Source: Limisphaera sp026417315
Lineage (GTDB): Bacteria > Verrucomicrobiota > Verrucomicrobiia > Limisphaerales > Limisphaeraceae
Length of the DNA stretch: 64,000 bases
Direction: 5' to 3'
NCBI RefSeq assembly: GCF_049537125.1
Contig: NZ_JBMVQY010000003.1
Location: forward strand, 1 to 64,000
Below the pieces are notes generated by a model. That model was given only the letters and a program-made list of their open reading frames with translations. It was not told where the DNA came from and did no database searches. Below, piece by piece: positions 34,240 through 43,760 of this stretch (position 1 is its first letter; every line of letters starts with the position of its first letter). The position numbers and the translations under genes were made by a program.

Positions 34240-35583
34240 TCATGGCTCGGCAGGCAAACCGGTTTTCTCGCCGTTGCCCGACCCGGCGTCCTCCACCAGG
34301 TAAGCCGCGAATTCCTGTTGATGTTGCGGACTGAGATGAACCCGGAAGCGGGCGGTCCTGGGGTAGTACCGACGCTCGACCACCTGGCCCACGGCGTGCA
34401 GCCGGGCGATCAAATCGGCTCGCTCATGAGGGATGGCCACCCGCACGCATTGCCGGCACGGGCGCAACTGTCGGGCAATTTCCTCCAGCAGGTTTTGCAG
34501 GCCCTGTCCGGTCAGGGCGGAGATGGCGACGGCCTGGGGATGCCGCTCATAAAACCGGGCCGCCACCTCCTGTCGCGGCAGCCGGTCCACCTTGTTGAAC
34601 ACGATGATGGTGGGCTTGTCATCGGCGCCGATCTCTTTGAGCACGCCCTCCACCGCGGCCATCTGTTCCTCGGCCAGAGGGTGGCTGATGTCCACCACGT
34701 GCAGCAGAAGGTCGGCCTCGGTCACTTCCTCCAGCGTGGCCTTGAAGGCTTCCACGAGTTGGTGGGGCAGCTTCCGGATGAAGCCCACCGTGTCGCTCAG
34801 GAGCACCTCCTGACGCGTCGGCAGCCGGAGCCGCCGCGTGGTGGGATCCAGCGTGGCGAACAGCTTGTCCTCGGCCAGAACCCCCGCGCCGGTCAGCGTG
34901 TTGAGCAGGGTGGATTTGCCGGCGTTGGTGTAACCGACGATCGAGGCCAGCGGAAATTGGTGGCGCTGCCGCGCGGCCCGCTGGATGGCACGCTGACGCC
35001 GCACTTCCTCCAGTTCCCGCTGGATGCGAGCAATCCGGTCCTGGACCTTGCGCCGGTCCACTTCCAGCTGGGATTCACCCTCGCCACCCCGCATCCCGAT
35101 GCCGCCGCGTTGGCGCGACAAATGTCCCCAAAACCGCGTCAACCGGGGCAGCAGGTGCTGCAGTTGGGCCAGCTCGACCTGGAGCTTTCCCTCGCGCGTG
35201 CGGGCGCGCTGGGCAAAGATGTCGAGAATGAGCGCGGTGCGATCCAAGACCTTGCATTGAAACACCTTTTCCAGGTTCCGACTCTGTGCGGGGCTGAGCT
35301 CGTCGTCGAACACCACCGTGTCCACCTGGTTCTGGCGGCACCACGCGGCGAATTCCTCTGCCTTGCCCCGTCCGATGAAGGTGGCCGGGTGAATGGCCTC
35401 CACGCGCTGTACACCGTCGCCCACCACCTGCCCGCCGGCGGTGGTCACCAGTTGGGCCAGTTCTTCCAGAGAATCCCGCGTTTCCCAACCGTTGGCGCGG
35501 TGCTTCAACTCCGCGGCCACCAGGAAAACGCGTTCAATACGTCGTTGTTGTGTTTCGATGAGTCCTTTCAAGGTTTCAACCAC
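34240..35583 (-). CDS. hflX: ribosome-associated GTPase HflX
   Basis: A 447-residue GTPase that splits or rescues stalled 50S/70S ribosomes. It starts at a GTG (35583; MVETLKGLIETQQRRIERVF) because no ATG lies in a sensible place. The N-terminal HflX domain contains HPATFIGRGKAEEF and VVFDDELSPAQSRNLEK. A coiled-coil subdomain follows (LEVDRRKVQDRIARIQRELE). The G domain has G1 GYTNAGKSTLLN, G2/G3 ATLDPTTRR and DTVGFIRKLP, G4 NKVD and G5 ISALTG. The C-terminal ferredoxin-like part continues for about 90 residues. The conserved arginine-rich GKLQVELAQLQHLLPRLTR and GGIGMRGGEGESQLE motifs are intact. It is transcribed toward sufD; co-transcription is possible but the gap is 207 bases. Confidence 0.96.
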   Translation of the reverse strand: MVETLKGLIETQQRRIERVFLVAAELKHRANGWETRDSLEELAQLVTTAGGQVVGDGVQRVEAIHPATFIGRGKAEEFAAWCRQNQVDTVVFDDELSPAQSRNLEKVFQCKVLDRTALILDIFAQRARTREGKLQVELAQLQHLLPRLTRFWGHLSRQRGGIGMRGGEGESQLEVDRRKVQDRIARIQRELEEVRRQRAIQRAARQRHQFPLASIVGYTNAGKSTLLNTLTGAGVLAEDKLFATLDPTTRRLRLPTRQEVLLSDTVGFIRKLPHQLVEAFKATLEEVTEADLLLHVVDISHPLAEEQMAAVEGVLKEIGADDKPTIIVFNKVDRLPRQEVAARFYERHPQAVAISALTGQGLQNLLEEIARQLRPCRQCVRVAIPHERADLIARLHAVGQVVERRYYPRTARFRVHLSPQHQQEFAAYLVEDAGSGNGEKTGLPAEP

Positions 35584-36263
35584 CCGGGCCCAAAGGGGAG
35601 GGACTCCTGTCCGAAGTCAGCACCTACCAAGAAGCGCAGCTTGCGATAAAGACATGGGAATTCACATGCCACCCGTTCCGCAGAATTCGGGAAGATGCCC
35701 CCTCGGATGGCCATGAATGCTGCCAATCTCACCCGGCTCCGGGCCCGTCGACTGGGAAACCCCGGCCCGCACTCCATGGTCCACGCCGAAGACACCGCTC
35801 CGGTGGCAAACGCAGGAAGGATCCTGCGCCTCGAGCCCGGGCCGGGCTCGCCCCTCCCCGAGCCGTTGCTTTGTTCATCGCTGGGAAAACCCGTTCGTGG
35901 CAGCTGAAATTCTCTGCCTTCCGCATCTCGCTTATAAATTACGCCGGCCTGGCCCGTTGTCGAGTGCCTCGGTTCCACGGCAAACGCCCGCGGAGAACGG
36001 GGCAGGCGTCCAGCCCGCAGGTCGGACAGGTGCTTTGCTGCGGGGCACCACAACCCGTCGAGCCGCCCCTGGTTCGGCTTGGGCAACCGACGGGGGCTCG
36101 AGTGACTGCGGCGTGAGGCAGCTTCTGGAACCGCACTCCGGCCCCGGGGGTGCAATCGCGAACGGACCTTTCGAGACTCTCGACAGACCGGCCGGCATTC
36201 AGAGCCGGCGCCCGGTTGTGGACTCGGTGGCGGGCGCGGTGCTCGAATGCCTTTGGGTGCTCC
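35584..36263. other. 680-base spacer without recognised genes
   Basis: Between the start of hflX and the stop of the NIPSNAP gene. It has several short GC palindromes. A segment near 35725-35780 loosely resembles the central block of the hairpin-rich repeat at 6457-6544 and 37500-37581, but the match is weak and not annotated as a copy. Confidence 0.4.
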
Positions 36264-37061
36264 TCATATCTGCGAGTACCCGAGCGGGCGCAGGAAGAAA
36301 TTGGTAATGTTGGTCACGATTTCCGCATCCGTGTACCCCGGAGTCGTGCTCAGTTTCTTCCATTCCGGATCCGCCACAAACGTCCGCCAGGCAGCGTCGC
36401 GCGCTGCCATGTCATCGAACACCAGCATGTAGGTCAGATTGGGCAGACGCGCGCCCACGAGCGTGGACCCGAAAAACACCGGCCGCAGCCCGGTCCGCTT
36501 GAACAGGGCGGTTTCCCCCACGTCGAACATCTCCACCTTTTTGCGGTGGGCCCGGTCGCTGTGGCTCTCGTAAATGCGCAACTCGAAAATGCGTCCCTTT
36601 CGTTCGAGCGTTTGGGGCGGCACTTCCAATCGCGGCATTCCTTCGAATGCGATCATCAAGGAGCTTTCGTACCTTACGTACGGGGGATTGTCCGGCGGAG
36701 CCTGGGTGAACGGATGCGCCAGAACCTGGGGATCCGTGGCCAGGACCCGTTGCGCCTCCCACCACTGGGCCAGCGAGCGGCAGGGAAGCAGCACGTAGCG
36801 GGTGGGGCTGTCCGGTCCGGTGGCCACATCGAACACCCCGACCCGCTGAATCCCCACGCGGTTCCACGCCGGTAGCGCCGCCTGTTCCAGAAACTCGTCC
36901 AGGCGGCGGACCATGGGCCCTCGCCGCAACTCGTAGCGGCGCAACTCGTAGAACTCGCGCTCCGGGGCCTGGGGAGCCTCGGCCGCCCTTGCGGAGAGTG
37001 GAGACAAGGAGAGACCCAAACTGGCGAACCCGAGAGATTGGAGGAATTCACGCCGTTGCAT
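36264..37061 (-). CDS. Tat-exported NIPSNAP-domain protein
   Basis: A 265-residue protein from the ATG at 37061. The N-terminus MQRREFLQSLGFASLGLSL has a twin-arginine motif and short hydrophobic core, with likely cleavage after LSARA. Two ferredoxin-like (dimeric alpha/beta barrel) repeats follow. The first is EFYELRRYELRRGPMVRRLDE and the second is RIFELRIYESHSDRAHRKKVE. Each is followed by a G(I/L)RPVF-like strand and a MLVFDDMAARDAAWRTF-type helix typical of NIPSNAP. In Verrucomicrobia and Planctomycetes such Tat-exported NIPSNAP proteins are common but functionally uncharacterised. No redox or transport partner lies next to it; a long non-coding repeat region is upstream. Confidence 0.88.
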   Translation of the reverse strand: MQRREFLQSLGFASLGLSLSPLSARAAEAPQAPEREFYELRRYELRRGPMVRRLDEFLEQAALPAWNRVGIQRVGVFDVATGPDSPTRYVLLPCRSLAQWWEAQRVLATDPQVLAHPFTQAPPDNPPYVRYESSLMIAFEGMPRLEVPPQTLERKGRIFELRIYESHSDRAHRKKVEMFDVGETALFKRTGLRPVFFGSTLVGARLPNLTYMLVFDDMAARDAAWRTFVADPEWKKLSTTPGYTDAEIVTNITNFFLRPLGYSQI

Positions 37062-37158
37062 AAGCGCAGCTTGGGACAGAACCTGCCATTGCGCAATGTT
37101 TTTGCACGCCCCGGGCCTCCGAAGGGCGCATTTCCGTTTTTTGAGCCCCGGATTCAAA

Positions 37159-37581
37159 GATGCCCGGGAAACGTCCCTTTTCCGCAGCTTTCTCCCGGGC
37201 CATGGATGCCCGAGGCCGACGAGCTTTTCGGCAGTCCCCAAAAACCCGTAATGCGCCGGACCGTGGATCTGCTGAGCCGGGGCTCTCCCTCGTGCAGGGG
37301 ACGATGAAGCAAAGCCGCTCCCCGCGAGTCCATCCCCACCCAACCCATCCAGGGCCGGAAGTTTCGCACCTTCGGCGCGCCCGGGTTTGCCCCTACGGCG
37401 CGTCGATGCACCGGCTCAGGGCAGCTCCCGGGGCAACCGGACTGCCTCGCTGTCGGGTGAATGGCTGCGCCACCCGCGCGACGTTCGAGTGCTCCATCGG
37501 GGTGTGAATTCACCAGCGCAGGGCAGCGCCCTGGGCGACCGGATTCCGCCATGCAGTCCGCTCTGCAGGGGCGGAATTCGG
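37159..37581 (+). repeat. hairpin-rich dispersed intergenic repeat, copy B
   Basis: Colinear with the reverse complement of 6457-6897. Matching blocks are 37159-37193, 37257-37297, 37341-37445 and 37500-37581. Hairpins correspond to those of copy A: CAGGGC-AGC-GCCCTG (37519-37533) and ATTCCGCC / GGCGGAAT (37543-37550 with 37570-37577). In each, one base pair differs from copy A while pairing is kept. A further short segment at 37756-37794 repeats the opening of the element (37135-37172), so part of it may be tandemly duplicated. The remaining spacer 37062-38521 has no recognisable gene. Confidence 0.7.
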
Positions 37582-38521
37582 AAGGGGCGCGCCCGGCCCT
37601 TGCGATGGGCGTCCTCGGGTTGCGCCCTTTCGAGGGCCCGCAGGTTCTCCGTGGACGCGGTTCCCGGGAGGCGTTGCCCAGGGTCGGATGAACGGGATGC
37701 GCCTTCGGCGCGTGGACGGAGCGGCGCGATCCGTGGAGCGCGGAGAACGTATTTCGACTTTTGGACCGCGGATTCAAGAATCTCGGGCAAATGCAGTTCT
37801 GCCTCGGCCTTGCCATGCCGTGAGCAGGCCCGAAACGCCGGCGGGAATTTGGCGCGTGTCCAGAAAGAACATGCACCCCCGTCACAAACGAATTCAGCGC
37901 AGGATCGGCTTCGCTTTCCAGACCCGGCCGCAGCGCCACTGCGTCTGACTCGGATCCGACTCGCATCCGGAGCTGGGGAAGCTCACGAAGCTCGCTAATC
38001 ATGGCTCCTCTTCCACCCTCGGCTGCCGAAACCGGTCTTGCGAGGGCGCGGCTGCTTGGTCGCTGGTGCCCGAGGCGGGCACCGCCTCCGGGGCCACCGG
38101 TGCCACGGTGCCATCGACCCGGCACGCTCGCGCGCGGCGAATGTTTTCATAACAAAAAGCTTGCGCGCACCGGCTTCGCGCTTGTGGGTTGTCGGCAACG
38201 CCCGGGCCCGGCTGGACACAACCGCCCGGGCGAGCATGGTCGGAAGTTCTGCAGCGGCCGGCTTCAACACAAAGGCCCGGAATTGGGTCGCAGACGCCCC
38301 CGGCACTTGCCAACAGGCCCTCGTCTGGTTGCCCGGCGGTCGTCGCGCCTCCGGCCGTGATGCTGATCGCGCTACCAGATGCGAGAGGGATCGCGGGGGT
38401 TCAGGCGGGCCTGACCCCGCGCCCCGTAAAGGACTCACCACGCTGACCGGCGGTTGACTCTCTGCCATGATCGAAAGCCGCTTGTGCCCCGCTGCCGAAC
38501 CCCTAGAGTTTGGTCGTGAAC

Positions 38522-39490
38522 ATGCAGGCACCATCGAGGGAGAGTTCGGACCGGTCCAAGGAACCCGACCGCTCGGGTCGCACGGGACTGGCGGGGATGG
38601 GTTACGGGCTGGCCGTGGGCGTGGTGCTGGGGGCGGCCGGCTTCTGGCTCTACCAACAGGTCGGGACCGAACCGTCCCGGACAGTCCCGATTTCGCTCTC
38701 GGCACCGACCCGCGCCGCCCTGGAGCATTTGTCCCAACCCGTGGTGGCACACCTGTACATTGGGTTGCACGAGGCCGGCGTGCCCGAGGAAGACCGTGCC
38801 TTTGCCGGCCATGTGGAGGAGTTGCTCCGGGCGTTTGCAACCGTGGCCGGCCCGAACTTCCGGGTCCAACGGCACGAGGTGCGAACTGCTGAAGAACAGC
38901 AAGCCGCAGCCGAGGCCGGCATTGAACCGTTTCATCTGGAACGCGGCGCTGCGGCCTGGTTGGGATTGGTGCTGGAAAGCGGCAATCGCCGGCAGACACT
39001 GCCCAGACTCGATCCGGCGTGGAAAGAGGCACTGGAGTTCGATGTGGCGAGGGCGGCGCAAGAGGTGAGCCGGCCGCTCCTCGCTGCGCAACCTGCGCCC
39101 ACGGAGGCAGAGCAGGCTGCCCTGAGCCGGGTCCGGGAAGCCCTGGGTCCCCCGGACGCCCTGAGTCCCGAGGAAGGCGCCCGTCGGTTGCGGGAAGCGG
39201 CTCTCGAAGAATTCAAGCAGCTGGCGCAGTCGTTTCAGGCTCGGCAGGACGAGCTGCGCCGCCGGTTCCAGCAGGCGGAGCAGCAGGGTGATGCCGGAGC
39301 GCAGCAAGCCCTGCTGCGAGAGCTGCGTCAACTCCAGGCCGAACAAACCGCCCAACTCCAGCGCCTGGCCGAGCGCCTTCAGTCCGACCTCCAAGCCTGG
39401 CAACGTCTGAAGTCCGCCCCGTCCCCCGAGGGTGCGCCGTCGGCCACCGGGCCCGAATCAACACCTGCTCCGGGCCGCCCGCATCGCTGA
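38522..39490 (+). CDS. GldG-like periplasmic-domain protein with single membrane anchor
   Basis: A 322-residue protein from the ATG at 38522; in-frame GTG and TTG codons occur just upstream. A polar, Arg/Ser-rich cytoplasmic tail (residues 1-25) precedes one membrane helix (GMGYGLAVGVVLGAAGFWLY). A domain resembling the N-terminal GldG/ABC-auxiliary domain follows: SLSAPTRAALEHLSQPVVAHLYI, AGHVEELLRAFATVAGPNFRV, then the EAGIEPFHLERG segment. Unlike full GldG it then turns into a long Ala/Gln/Glu-rich coiled coil (FKQLAQSFQARQDELRRRFQ onward, about residues 215-300) and a Pro-rich tail. No ABC ATPase or permease is adjacent, so the transport association known for GldG cannot be assumed. It probably faces the periplasm. 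Confidence 0.7.
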   Translation: MQAPSRESSDRSKEPDRSGRTGLAGMGYGLAVGVVLGAAGFWLYQQVGTEPSRTVPISLSAPTRAALEHLSQPVVAHLYIGLHEAGVPEEDRAFAGHVEELLRAFATVAGPNFRVQRHEVRTAEEQQAAAEAGIEPFHLERGAAAWLGLVLESGNRRQTLPRLDPAWKEALEFDVARAAQEVSRPLLAAQPAPTEAEQAALSRVREALGPPDALSPEEGARRLREAALEEFKQLAQSFQARQDELRRRFQQAEQQGDAGAQQALLRELRQLQAEQTAQLQRLAERLQSDLQAWQRLKSAPSPEGAPSATGPESTPAPGRPHR

Positions 39491-39555
39491 GGTCGGTCCA
39501 CCCCGATCCGATTCCCCCGGGCAAGGGCCGGCTCCGGGGCGGCCCGGCGATTTGG

Positions 39556-42150
39556 TCACGGCAGCTCGCTCACACGGTAATAGCGGGCCGGGGCCGTCGG
39601 ATCCGGCTCCACCCAGGTTCCCGGTGCATTGGTTACGGTCCACGCGGCCCGCAACTGAAACGGCTGGTCCAGCTCCGTCGTGCTCCACACGGCGTAGGTG
39701 CGCCCCACCACCACCGGCCACCGCAACTGCCAGGGTGGCCCCTGGACTTCCACCCAGAGCGGCGCCGCAGAGGCATCGTCCGGTACCAACCGAACCCAGT
39801 GCGTTTCCGTTCGGTAGCGGGACCCGTCCGGCCATGTCACCACGGCGTAAAACGGATGCAACCCCGGGCCCAATCGAGGTCCGGGCACCTCGAACTCGAC
39901 CGGGGGTGCATTGGTCACCACGTCCCAGGAACCGCCCGTAGTGAAAAGCTCGACGCGGAGGGTCCCGGTCGGCTCCGCCGAAACCTGCCAACGCAGCGTC
40001 AGGCTCACACGGGTCAGCGATCCACCCAGCAAGGGTCGCAGGGCGGCCTGGCGGGTCGTGTTGGCCACGCGGATCCGGCGTGTGACATGCCCCTGCGTGG
40101 CGACATGCGTACCTTCGTACGCCACCGCGACGCATTCATGCCACCCGTCGGCCAAGGTTGTGGTGTCCAACTCATACTGCAGCGGGAGCTCGCGGGCGCC
40201 GCAGGCCAGGTATAAATGGTTCCGCGGTTGCAGGTCCTCGAGATTCTCCTCGAGCGTTTGCGGGCCCGTGGGTTCCACGGTCAGAGCCTCGGAAGCCGTC
40301 AGCTCCGCTTGCAAAAGGGCCGCGGCTGTCCATCCCGGGGTTCGTGCCCGAAGCACAAAGCTGACATTCGTTCCATCGCCGTCCGCGGAAAGGTCTCCGG
40401 CGGACAGTCCGTCCGGTCCCAGCAATTGCGGGTGGGCATTGACAGCCGCCACAAGCTGGTGCGCCAGACCTGCAGTGTTGGTGCCCGCTTCGTTGGTCAC
40501 GGCAATCGAGATCGGCACGCCATTGCTTTTGGTGACGATCAGCTGCAGCCAGTCGGCAGGACCCGGCGCGCGGCGGAGGGTAAACCCGCGGAACCCCAAC
40601 GCAGTGGAGTCCACAAAGGCGGGTTGGGCGAGCCTGGCGTACAGGTTGAGGACGGCGTTGGTTCCTGACAGCGTTTCGACGTGCGCCGGGGTGGCGGCCC
40701 CGGGGCGGCCCGGAACCGTGGATCGCAGCAACAAGCGGTCGCCAATCGCCTCGGCCACCACCCCGGTGGCGTTGGTCTGTTCGGGTCGGTTGAGCACATC
40801 GGCCAGGCGCTGCGCCACCTCGCCAAGACCGAGTTCTTCGGTCACTTCAAACGCCACCTCGTGTCCGGCCAATTGCAACCGAATCCGGTTTCCGACTGCC
40901 GGCCGGCTTTCCCAGGGCGTCCCATGAAAACGGCCGTCCACAAAAAGATCCACCCGGCCAATGGGCCGCGCCGGATCCGCCGCCTGAAAGTGCCATTCCA
41001 AGAGGACCGGGCCCGACACGGTGGCTTCCGGGGCCGGCGCAATCCAGTCGCCCCGCGGACGCCGCGCAAACGGCGCCGCCAAGGGTTCTCCGACGACCAC
41101 CCCCTGATACGGCGCCGCGATGCTTTGGTAGTAGCATTCCGCGATGTTGAAGCCCCGCGCCTGATAGAAATAGTTCCTCGGCCCCGGAAACTTTTCGGTC
41201 CAGTTGCAAGGTTCCACCACCGTCCCGTAACTGGCCGTGGCTCCCGCAGCCAGAAAGTCCGGCACGCGCGTCATGCCCGCCGCATCCTCGAACAACCAAC
41301 CGCCAAAGGAGGTGAGGTTGTCCGCCATCGCCCCGGGCACGAACAGATTCGCTGGCAGGGAAAAGCCGTAAAACCCGCTTTGGCAGCCCAGTTGCAATCC
41401 CAAACCGGCGGGCGAATTGGCGTTGGTCGGAACCATGCTCACCCGACCCAGCACGCGTTGCTCGAAAATGGCGTCGTCAAACCACCAATGTCGGACATTC
41501 CGCGCCGAATCCGTGCTTTTGAGCAGGTACACCGATTGCGTTGGCCACGATTCATCCGCCGCCACACCGCGGTCCACGACGGCTTTCGCCTGGGCAAGAT
41601 TGGAGGCTGTGATCATGGTGACCAGCCAGTTGGACCACGCAGACCCGCTCGCCACCGCACGGAACGGCATTTCGCTCCCGGCATACGCGTGCAGGACGGC
41701 CGGAGGCAAACTGCAGGATCGGGGGAGATTCCCCGGCGCATTCGTGTCCGGCTGCCACCCGTAAAACAGCACCGAGGTGGTGCTGTTGCGCACCAGCCCG
41801 TTGGTGCCGTTGCTCTCAACCACGCGATAGGGAATGTCCATCGAAAGGACCAGATACTCGATCTGGTTGGTGAGCTGCCGCGCTTGAACCCACGTCGCCA
41901 ACGGTCGCAAAAGGACCGACTCGAACTCTGACCGTGTCCACTCCACCGCGCTGCCGGTCCAATGGATTCGGAACAACTGCTCCGGCGGCACCATGCGCCG
42001 CTCGCAGTAGTAGTTTCCCAGCTCCACCGACTGTGCGCTGGCCTCGTTGACCACCACCACCACGTTCAGGCCGCTGCCACCGGCCCGCGCCAAATCAGGG
42101 CCGGCCAGCCACAACGCCGCGGTCCACAAAGCACAAAGCCTTCCACGCAT
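39556..42150 (-). CDS. large exported TIGR03790-type protein
   Basis: An 864-residue secreted protein from the ATG at 42150, with a signal peptide MRGRLCALWTAALWLAGPDL cleaved near ARAGG. The N-terminal domain has the TIGR03790 pattern: NVVVVVNEASAQSVELGNYY, CERRMVPPEQLFRIH, a VLLRPLATWVQ helix, and EYLVLSMDIPYRV. Later the segments DNLTSFGGWLFEDAAGM and AAGATASYGTVVEPCNWTEKFP resemble the C-terminal half of that family. From about residue 380 several beta-sandwich-like modules follow (VSGPVLLEWHFQAADPARPI is one start), and a final module ends TAPARYYRVSELP. The family's function is unknown. It is divergent from a broken ribH and the PEP-CTERM gene, and lies at the edge of a block of exported proteins. 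Confidence 0.8.
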   Translation of the reverse strand: MRGRLCALWTAALWLAGPDLARAGGSGLNVVVVVNEASAQSVELGNYYCERRMVPPEQLFRIHWTGSAVEWTRSEFESVLLRPLATWVQARQLTNQIEYLVLSMDIPYRVVESNGTNGLVRNSTTSVLFYGWQPDTNAPGNLPRSCSLPPAVLHAYAGSEMPFRAVASGSAWSNWLVTMITASNLAQAKAVVDRGVAADESWPTQSVYLLKSTDSARNVRHWWFDDAIFEQRVLGRVSMVPTNANSPAGLGLQLGCQSGFYGFSLPANLFVPGAMADNLTSFGGWLFEDAAGMTRVPDFLAAGATASYGTVVEPCNWTEKFPGPRNYFYQARGFNIAECYYQSIAAPYQGVVVGEPLAAPFARRPRGDWIAPAPEATVSGPVLLEWHFQAADPARPIGRVDLFVDGRFHGTPWESRPAVGNRIRLQLAGHEVAFEVTEELGLGEVAQRLADVLNRPEQTNATGVVAEAIGDRLLLRSTVPGRPGAATPAHVETLSGTNAVLNLYARLAQPAFVDSTALGFRGFTLRRAPGPADWLQLIVTKSNGVPISIAVTNEAGTNTAGLAHQLVAAVNAHPQLLGPDGLSAGDLSADGDGTNVSFVLRARTPGWTAAALLQAELTASEALTVEPTGPQTLEENLEDLQPRNHLYLACGARELPLQYELDTTTLADGWHECVAVAYEGTHVATQGHVTRRIRVANTTRQAALRPLLGGSLTRVSLTLRWQVSAEPTGTLRVELFTTGGSWDVVTNAPPVEFEVPGPRLGPGLHPFYAVVTWPDGSRYRTETHWVRLVPDDASAAPLWVEVQGPPWQLRWPVVVGRTYAVWSTTELDQPFQLRAAWTVTNAPGTWVEPDPTAPARYYRVSELP

Positions 42151-42499
42151 CCGCGGGAATCTCCCTGTCCGGATTCCGAGCGGCAAGTGTAAAGCCGCCT
42201 CCGGGCCAGCCTCCACGAACGGGTTCCGATGCGCCCCTCGCGCGTCTCACCGCAAAGCGCCCTTCGAACGAGCGCCTCCTGGCATCGCAGGTCGGGGAGC
42301 TCGCTCGTTCCGCAGGACCGCCACTGCCTGCGACAGCAGCCTCGCGGCTTCCCACCCCTGTGAATCTCCGTGGCTCGAAGCCGGGCGGAACAACGCATCG
42401 CGAACCTTCCAGGAACGCCGGGTGCACAGGGCGGACCACGTCCTGCGAGCACTGTCCGGAGCGGGACTCGGACGAGGTGGGGCCCGCCGTGTCGTTCGG

Positions 42500-42950
42500 C
42501 GGACGCTTTGGCTGCCGGGTCAGTCGTTGAACCCAGCGGGCCATTTGAAGGGCGGTTTGGGCGGCTTCCAGACCTTGGTTGTAACGCCGGTCCGGGCACC
42601 GGCGCTGCGCCTGCGCCTCGTTCTCCGGCAACAACACCTCGTGAATCACCGCCAGCCCGTGCCGCAACCCCACCTGCATCAACCCGTCCATGACCGCCCG
42701 GCCGATCAGCTCCGCATGCATGGTCTCGCCCCGCAAAATCACCCCCAAACACACAATGGCTGCCGGCCGCCGACCCAAAACCCGCTCCGCGCCACCAGCT
42801 CCGCCCCCAACACAATCTCATGGGCCCGCCCACCCGTACCACCGCCACTTCCGCCCCCCCCCGCCTCCAACAACGCCCGCAGCGCCCGTACCAATCCCCT
42901 CGACATACCGCCGTGCCTCCCCGTAGAACCGTTGCCATACAGCCCCGGGG
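42500..42950 (-). pseudogene. ribH: frameshifted riboflavin synthase beta subunit (lumazine synthase) remnant
   Basis: The C-terminal half reads in one frame from about 42778: RRPAAIVCLGVILRGETMHA, then AELIGRAVMDGLMQVGLRHG, VIHEVLLPENEAQAQRRC, and GLEAAQTALQMARWVQRL. This is the lumazine synthase active-site region (GVILRGET, NEAQA). The N-terminal half is spread over three frames: RFYGEARRYVEG, LVRALRALLEAGG, AEVAVVRVGGP and AHEIVLGAELVARSG. At least four single-base shifts are needed, one of them in a run of nine G. No stop follows the usual C-terminus, and the frame runs on into the 5' part of the TIGR03790 gene. Either the gene is decayed or the assembly has indel errors. A working ribH would be needed elsewhere for riboflavin synthesis. 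Confidence 0.75.
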
Positions 42951-43123
42951 CTGCGGGCGGGGTGCATGGAGACCCCAAGGTATTCTGATCCCGAGGAGGC
43001 CGGACCCCATGCAGCGCCCACTGCGTGTCTGCCCCGTGTCCCCACTTCATGCGACTTGGCCGCCTGCCGCGGCCTCTGGTCTTCTGATGGCTGGAGACGG
43101 TGAAACAGAACTGCAGACTAACC

Positions 43124-43705
43124 ATGAAAACCTCGCATGCAATGTGGCTGGCGGCTGCCATGGGACTTGCACTGACAGGCCCCGCCCGCGCCGACGTCGT
43201 CATCAGTACGTTTGACAACTTCACCTCCGACGCGCTGTACGCTTCGTGGACCACGGCCACGATTGTCTCGGGCCCCACGGCCTACACCATTACGGCTTCC
43301 GGCTACGGAAGTAACTGGAAGTACCTGGGAACCATTGACGGTACCGGCTACGACACGGTCCAACTGACCGTAACCCTGAGCGGCGGCGGTGATGGTTTCC
43401 TGGGTCCGATTGTCACGCTGAAGGACGCCGACGGGACCGCCTATCATTACGCTTGGTACGGTCAAACCCTGGGATCGCACGTGCTCACCAAACCCGTCCA
43501 GCAGCCCACATGGACCGAGGCGGGATCCATTCCCGGGCTCGATCTGGCCACCCTTACCCATTTGCACCTCCAGTTGGACCCGGGTGGCTATGCCGGAACC
43601 TACACCGTGGCCTTCGAGGATCTGCGTCTGATCCCGGAACCTTCGGCGCTCGCCCTGCTCCTGTGGGGAGGATTGAGCCTGGGCTGGCTCCGCCGGCAGC
43701 GGTGA
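43124..43705 (+). CDS. small secreted PEP-CTERM protein
   Basis: A 193-residue exported protein from the ATG at 43124 (MKTSHAMWLAAAMGLALTG, signal peptide cleaved near ARADV); a GTG at 43100 is possible but would put a polar run before the signal. The mature part is a beta-rich domain with FDNFTSDALYASWTTATIV, GFLGPIVTLKDADGTAYHY, YAWYGQTLG and PGLDLATLTHLHLQLDPGGY, resembling small carbohydrate-binding-like modules. It ends in a sorting signal: IPEPSALALLLWGGLSLGW followed by LRRQR. PEP-CTERM proteins are processed by exosortase and usually displayed in exopolysaccharide-linked matrices. A paralogue lacking the sorting tail follows after 55 bases, so the pair is probably one transcript. Confidence 0.9.
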   Translation: MKTSHAMWLAAAMGLALTGPARADVVISTFDNFTSDALYASWTTATIVSGPTAYTITASGYGSNWKYLGTIDGTGYDTVQLTVTLSGGGDGFLGPIVTLKDADGTAYHYAWYGQTLGSHVLTKPVQQPTWTEAGSIPGLDLATLTHLHLQLDPGGYAGTYTVAFEDLRLIPEPSALALLLWGGLSLGWLRRQR

Positions 43706-43760
43706 ACTTCATGGGGTCGTTTCTCCCCGGTCGTTTTCTGCCTCTTCGTTTTCTGTCTCT

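Noticed and set aside
37154..38125. A 323-codon minus-strand frame in the long spacer upstream of the GldG-like gene
   Set aside because: It overlaps the hairpin-rich repeat, is Arg/Pro/Ser-rich, and is not conserved as protein in the other copy.
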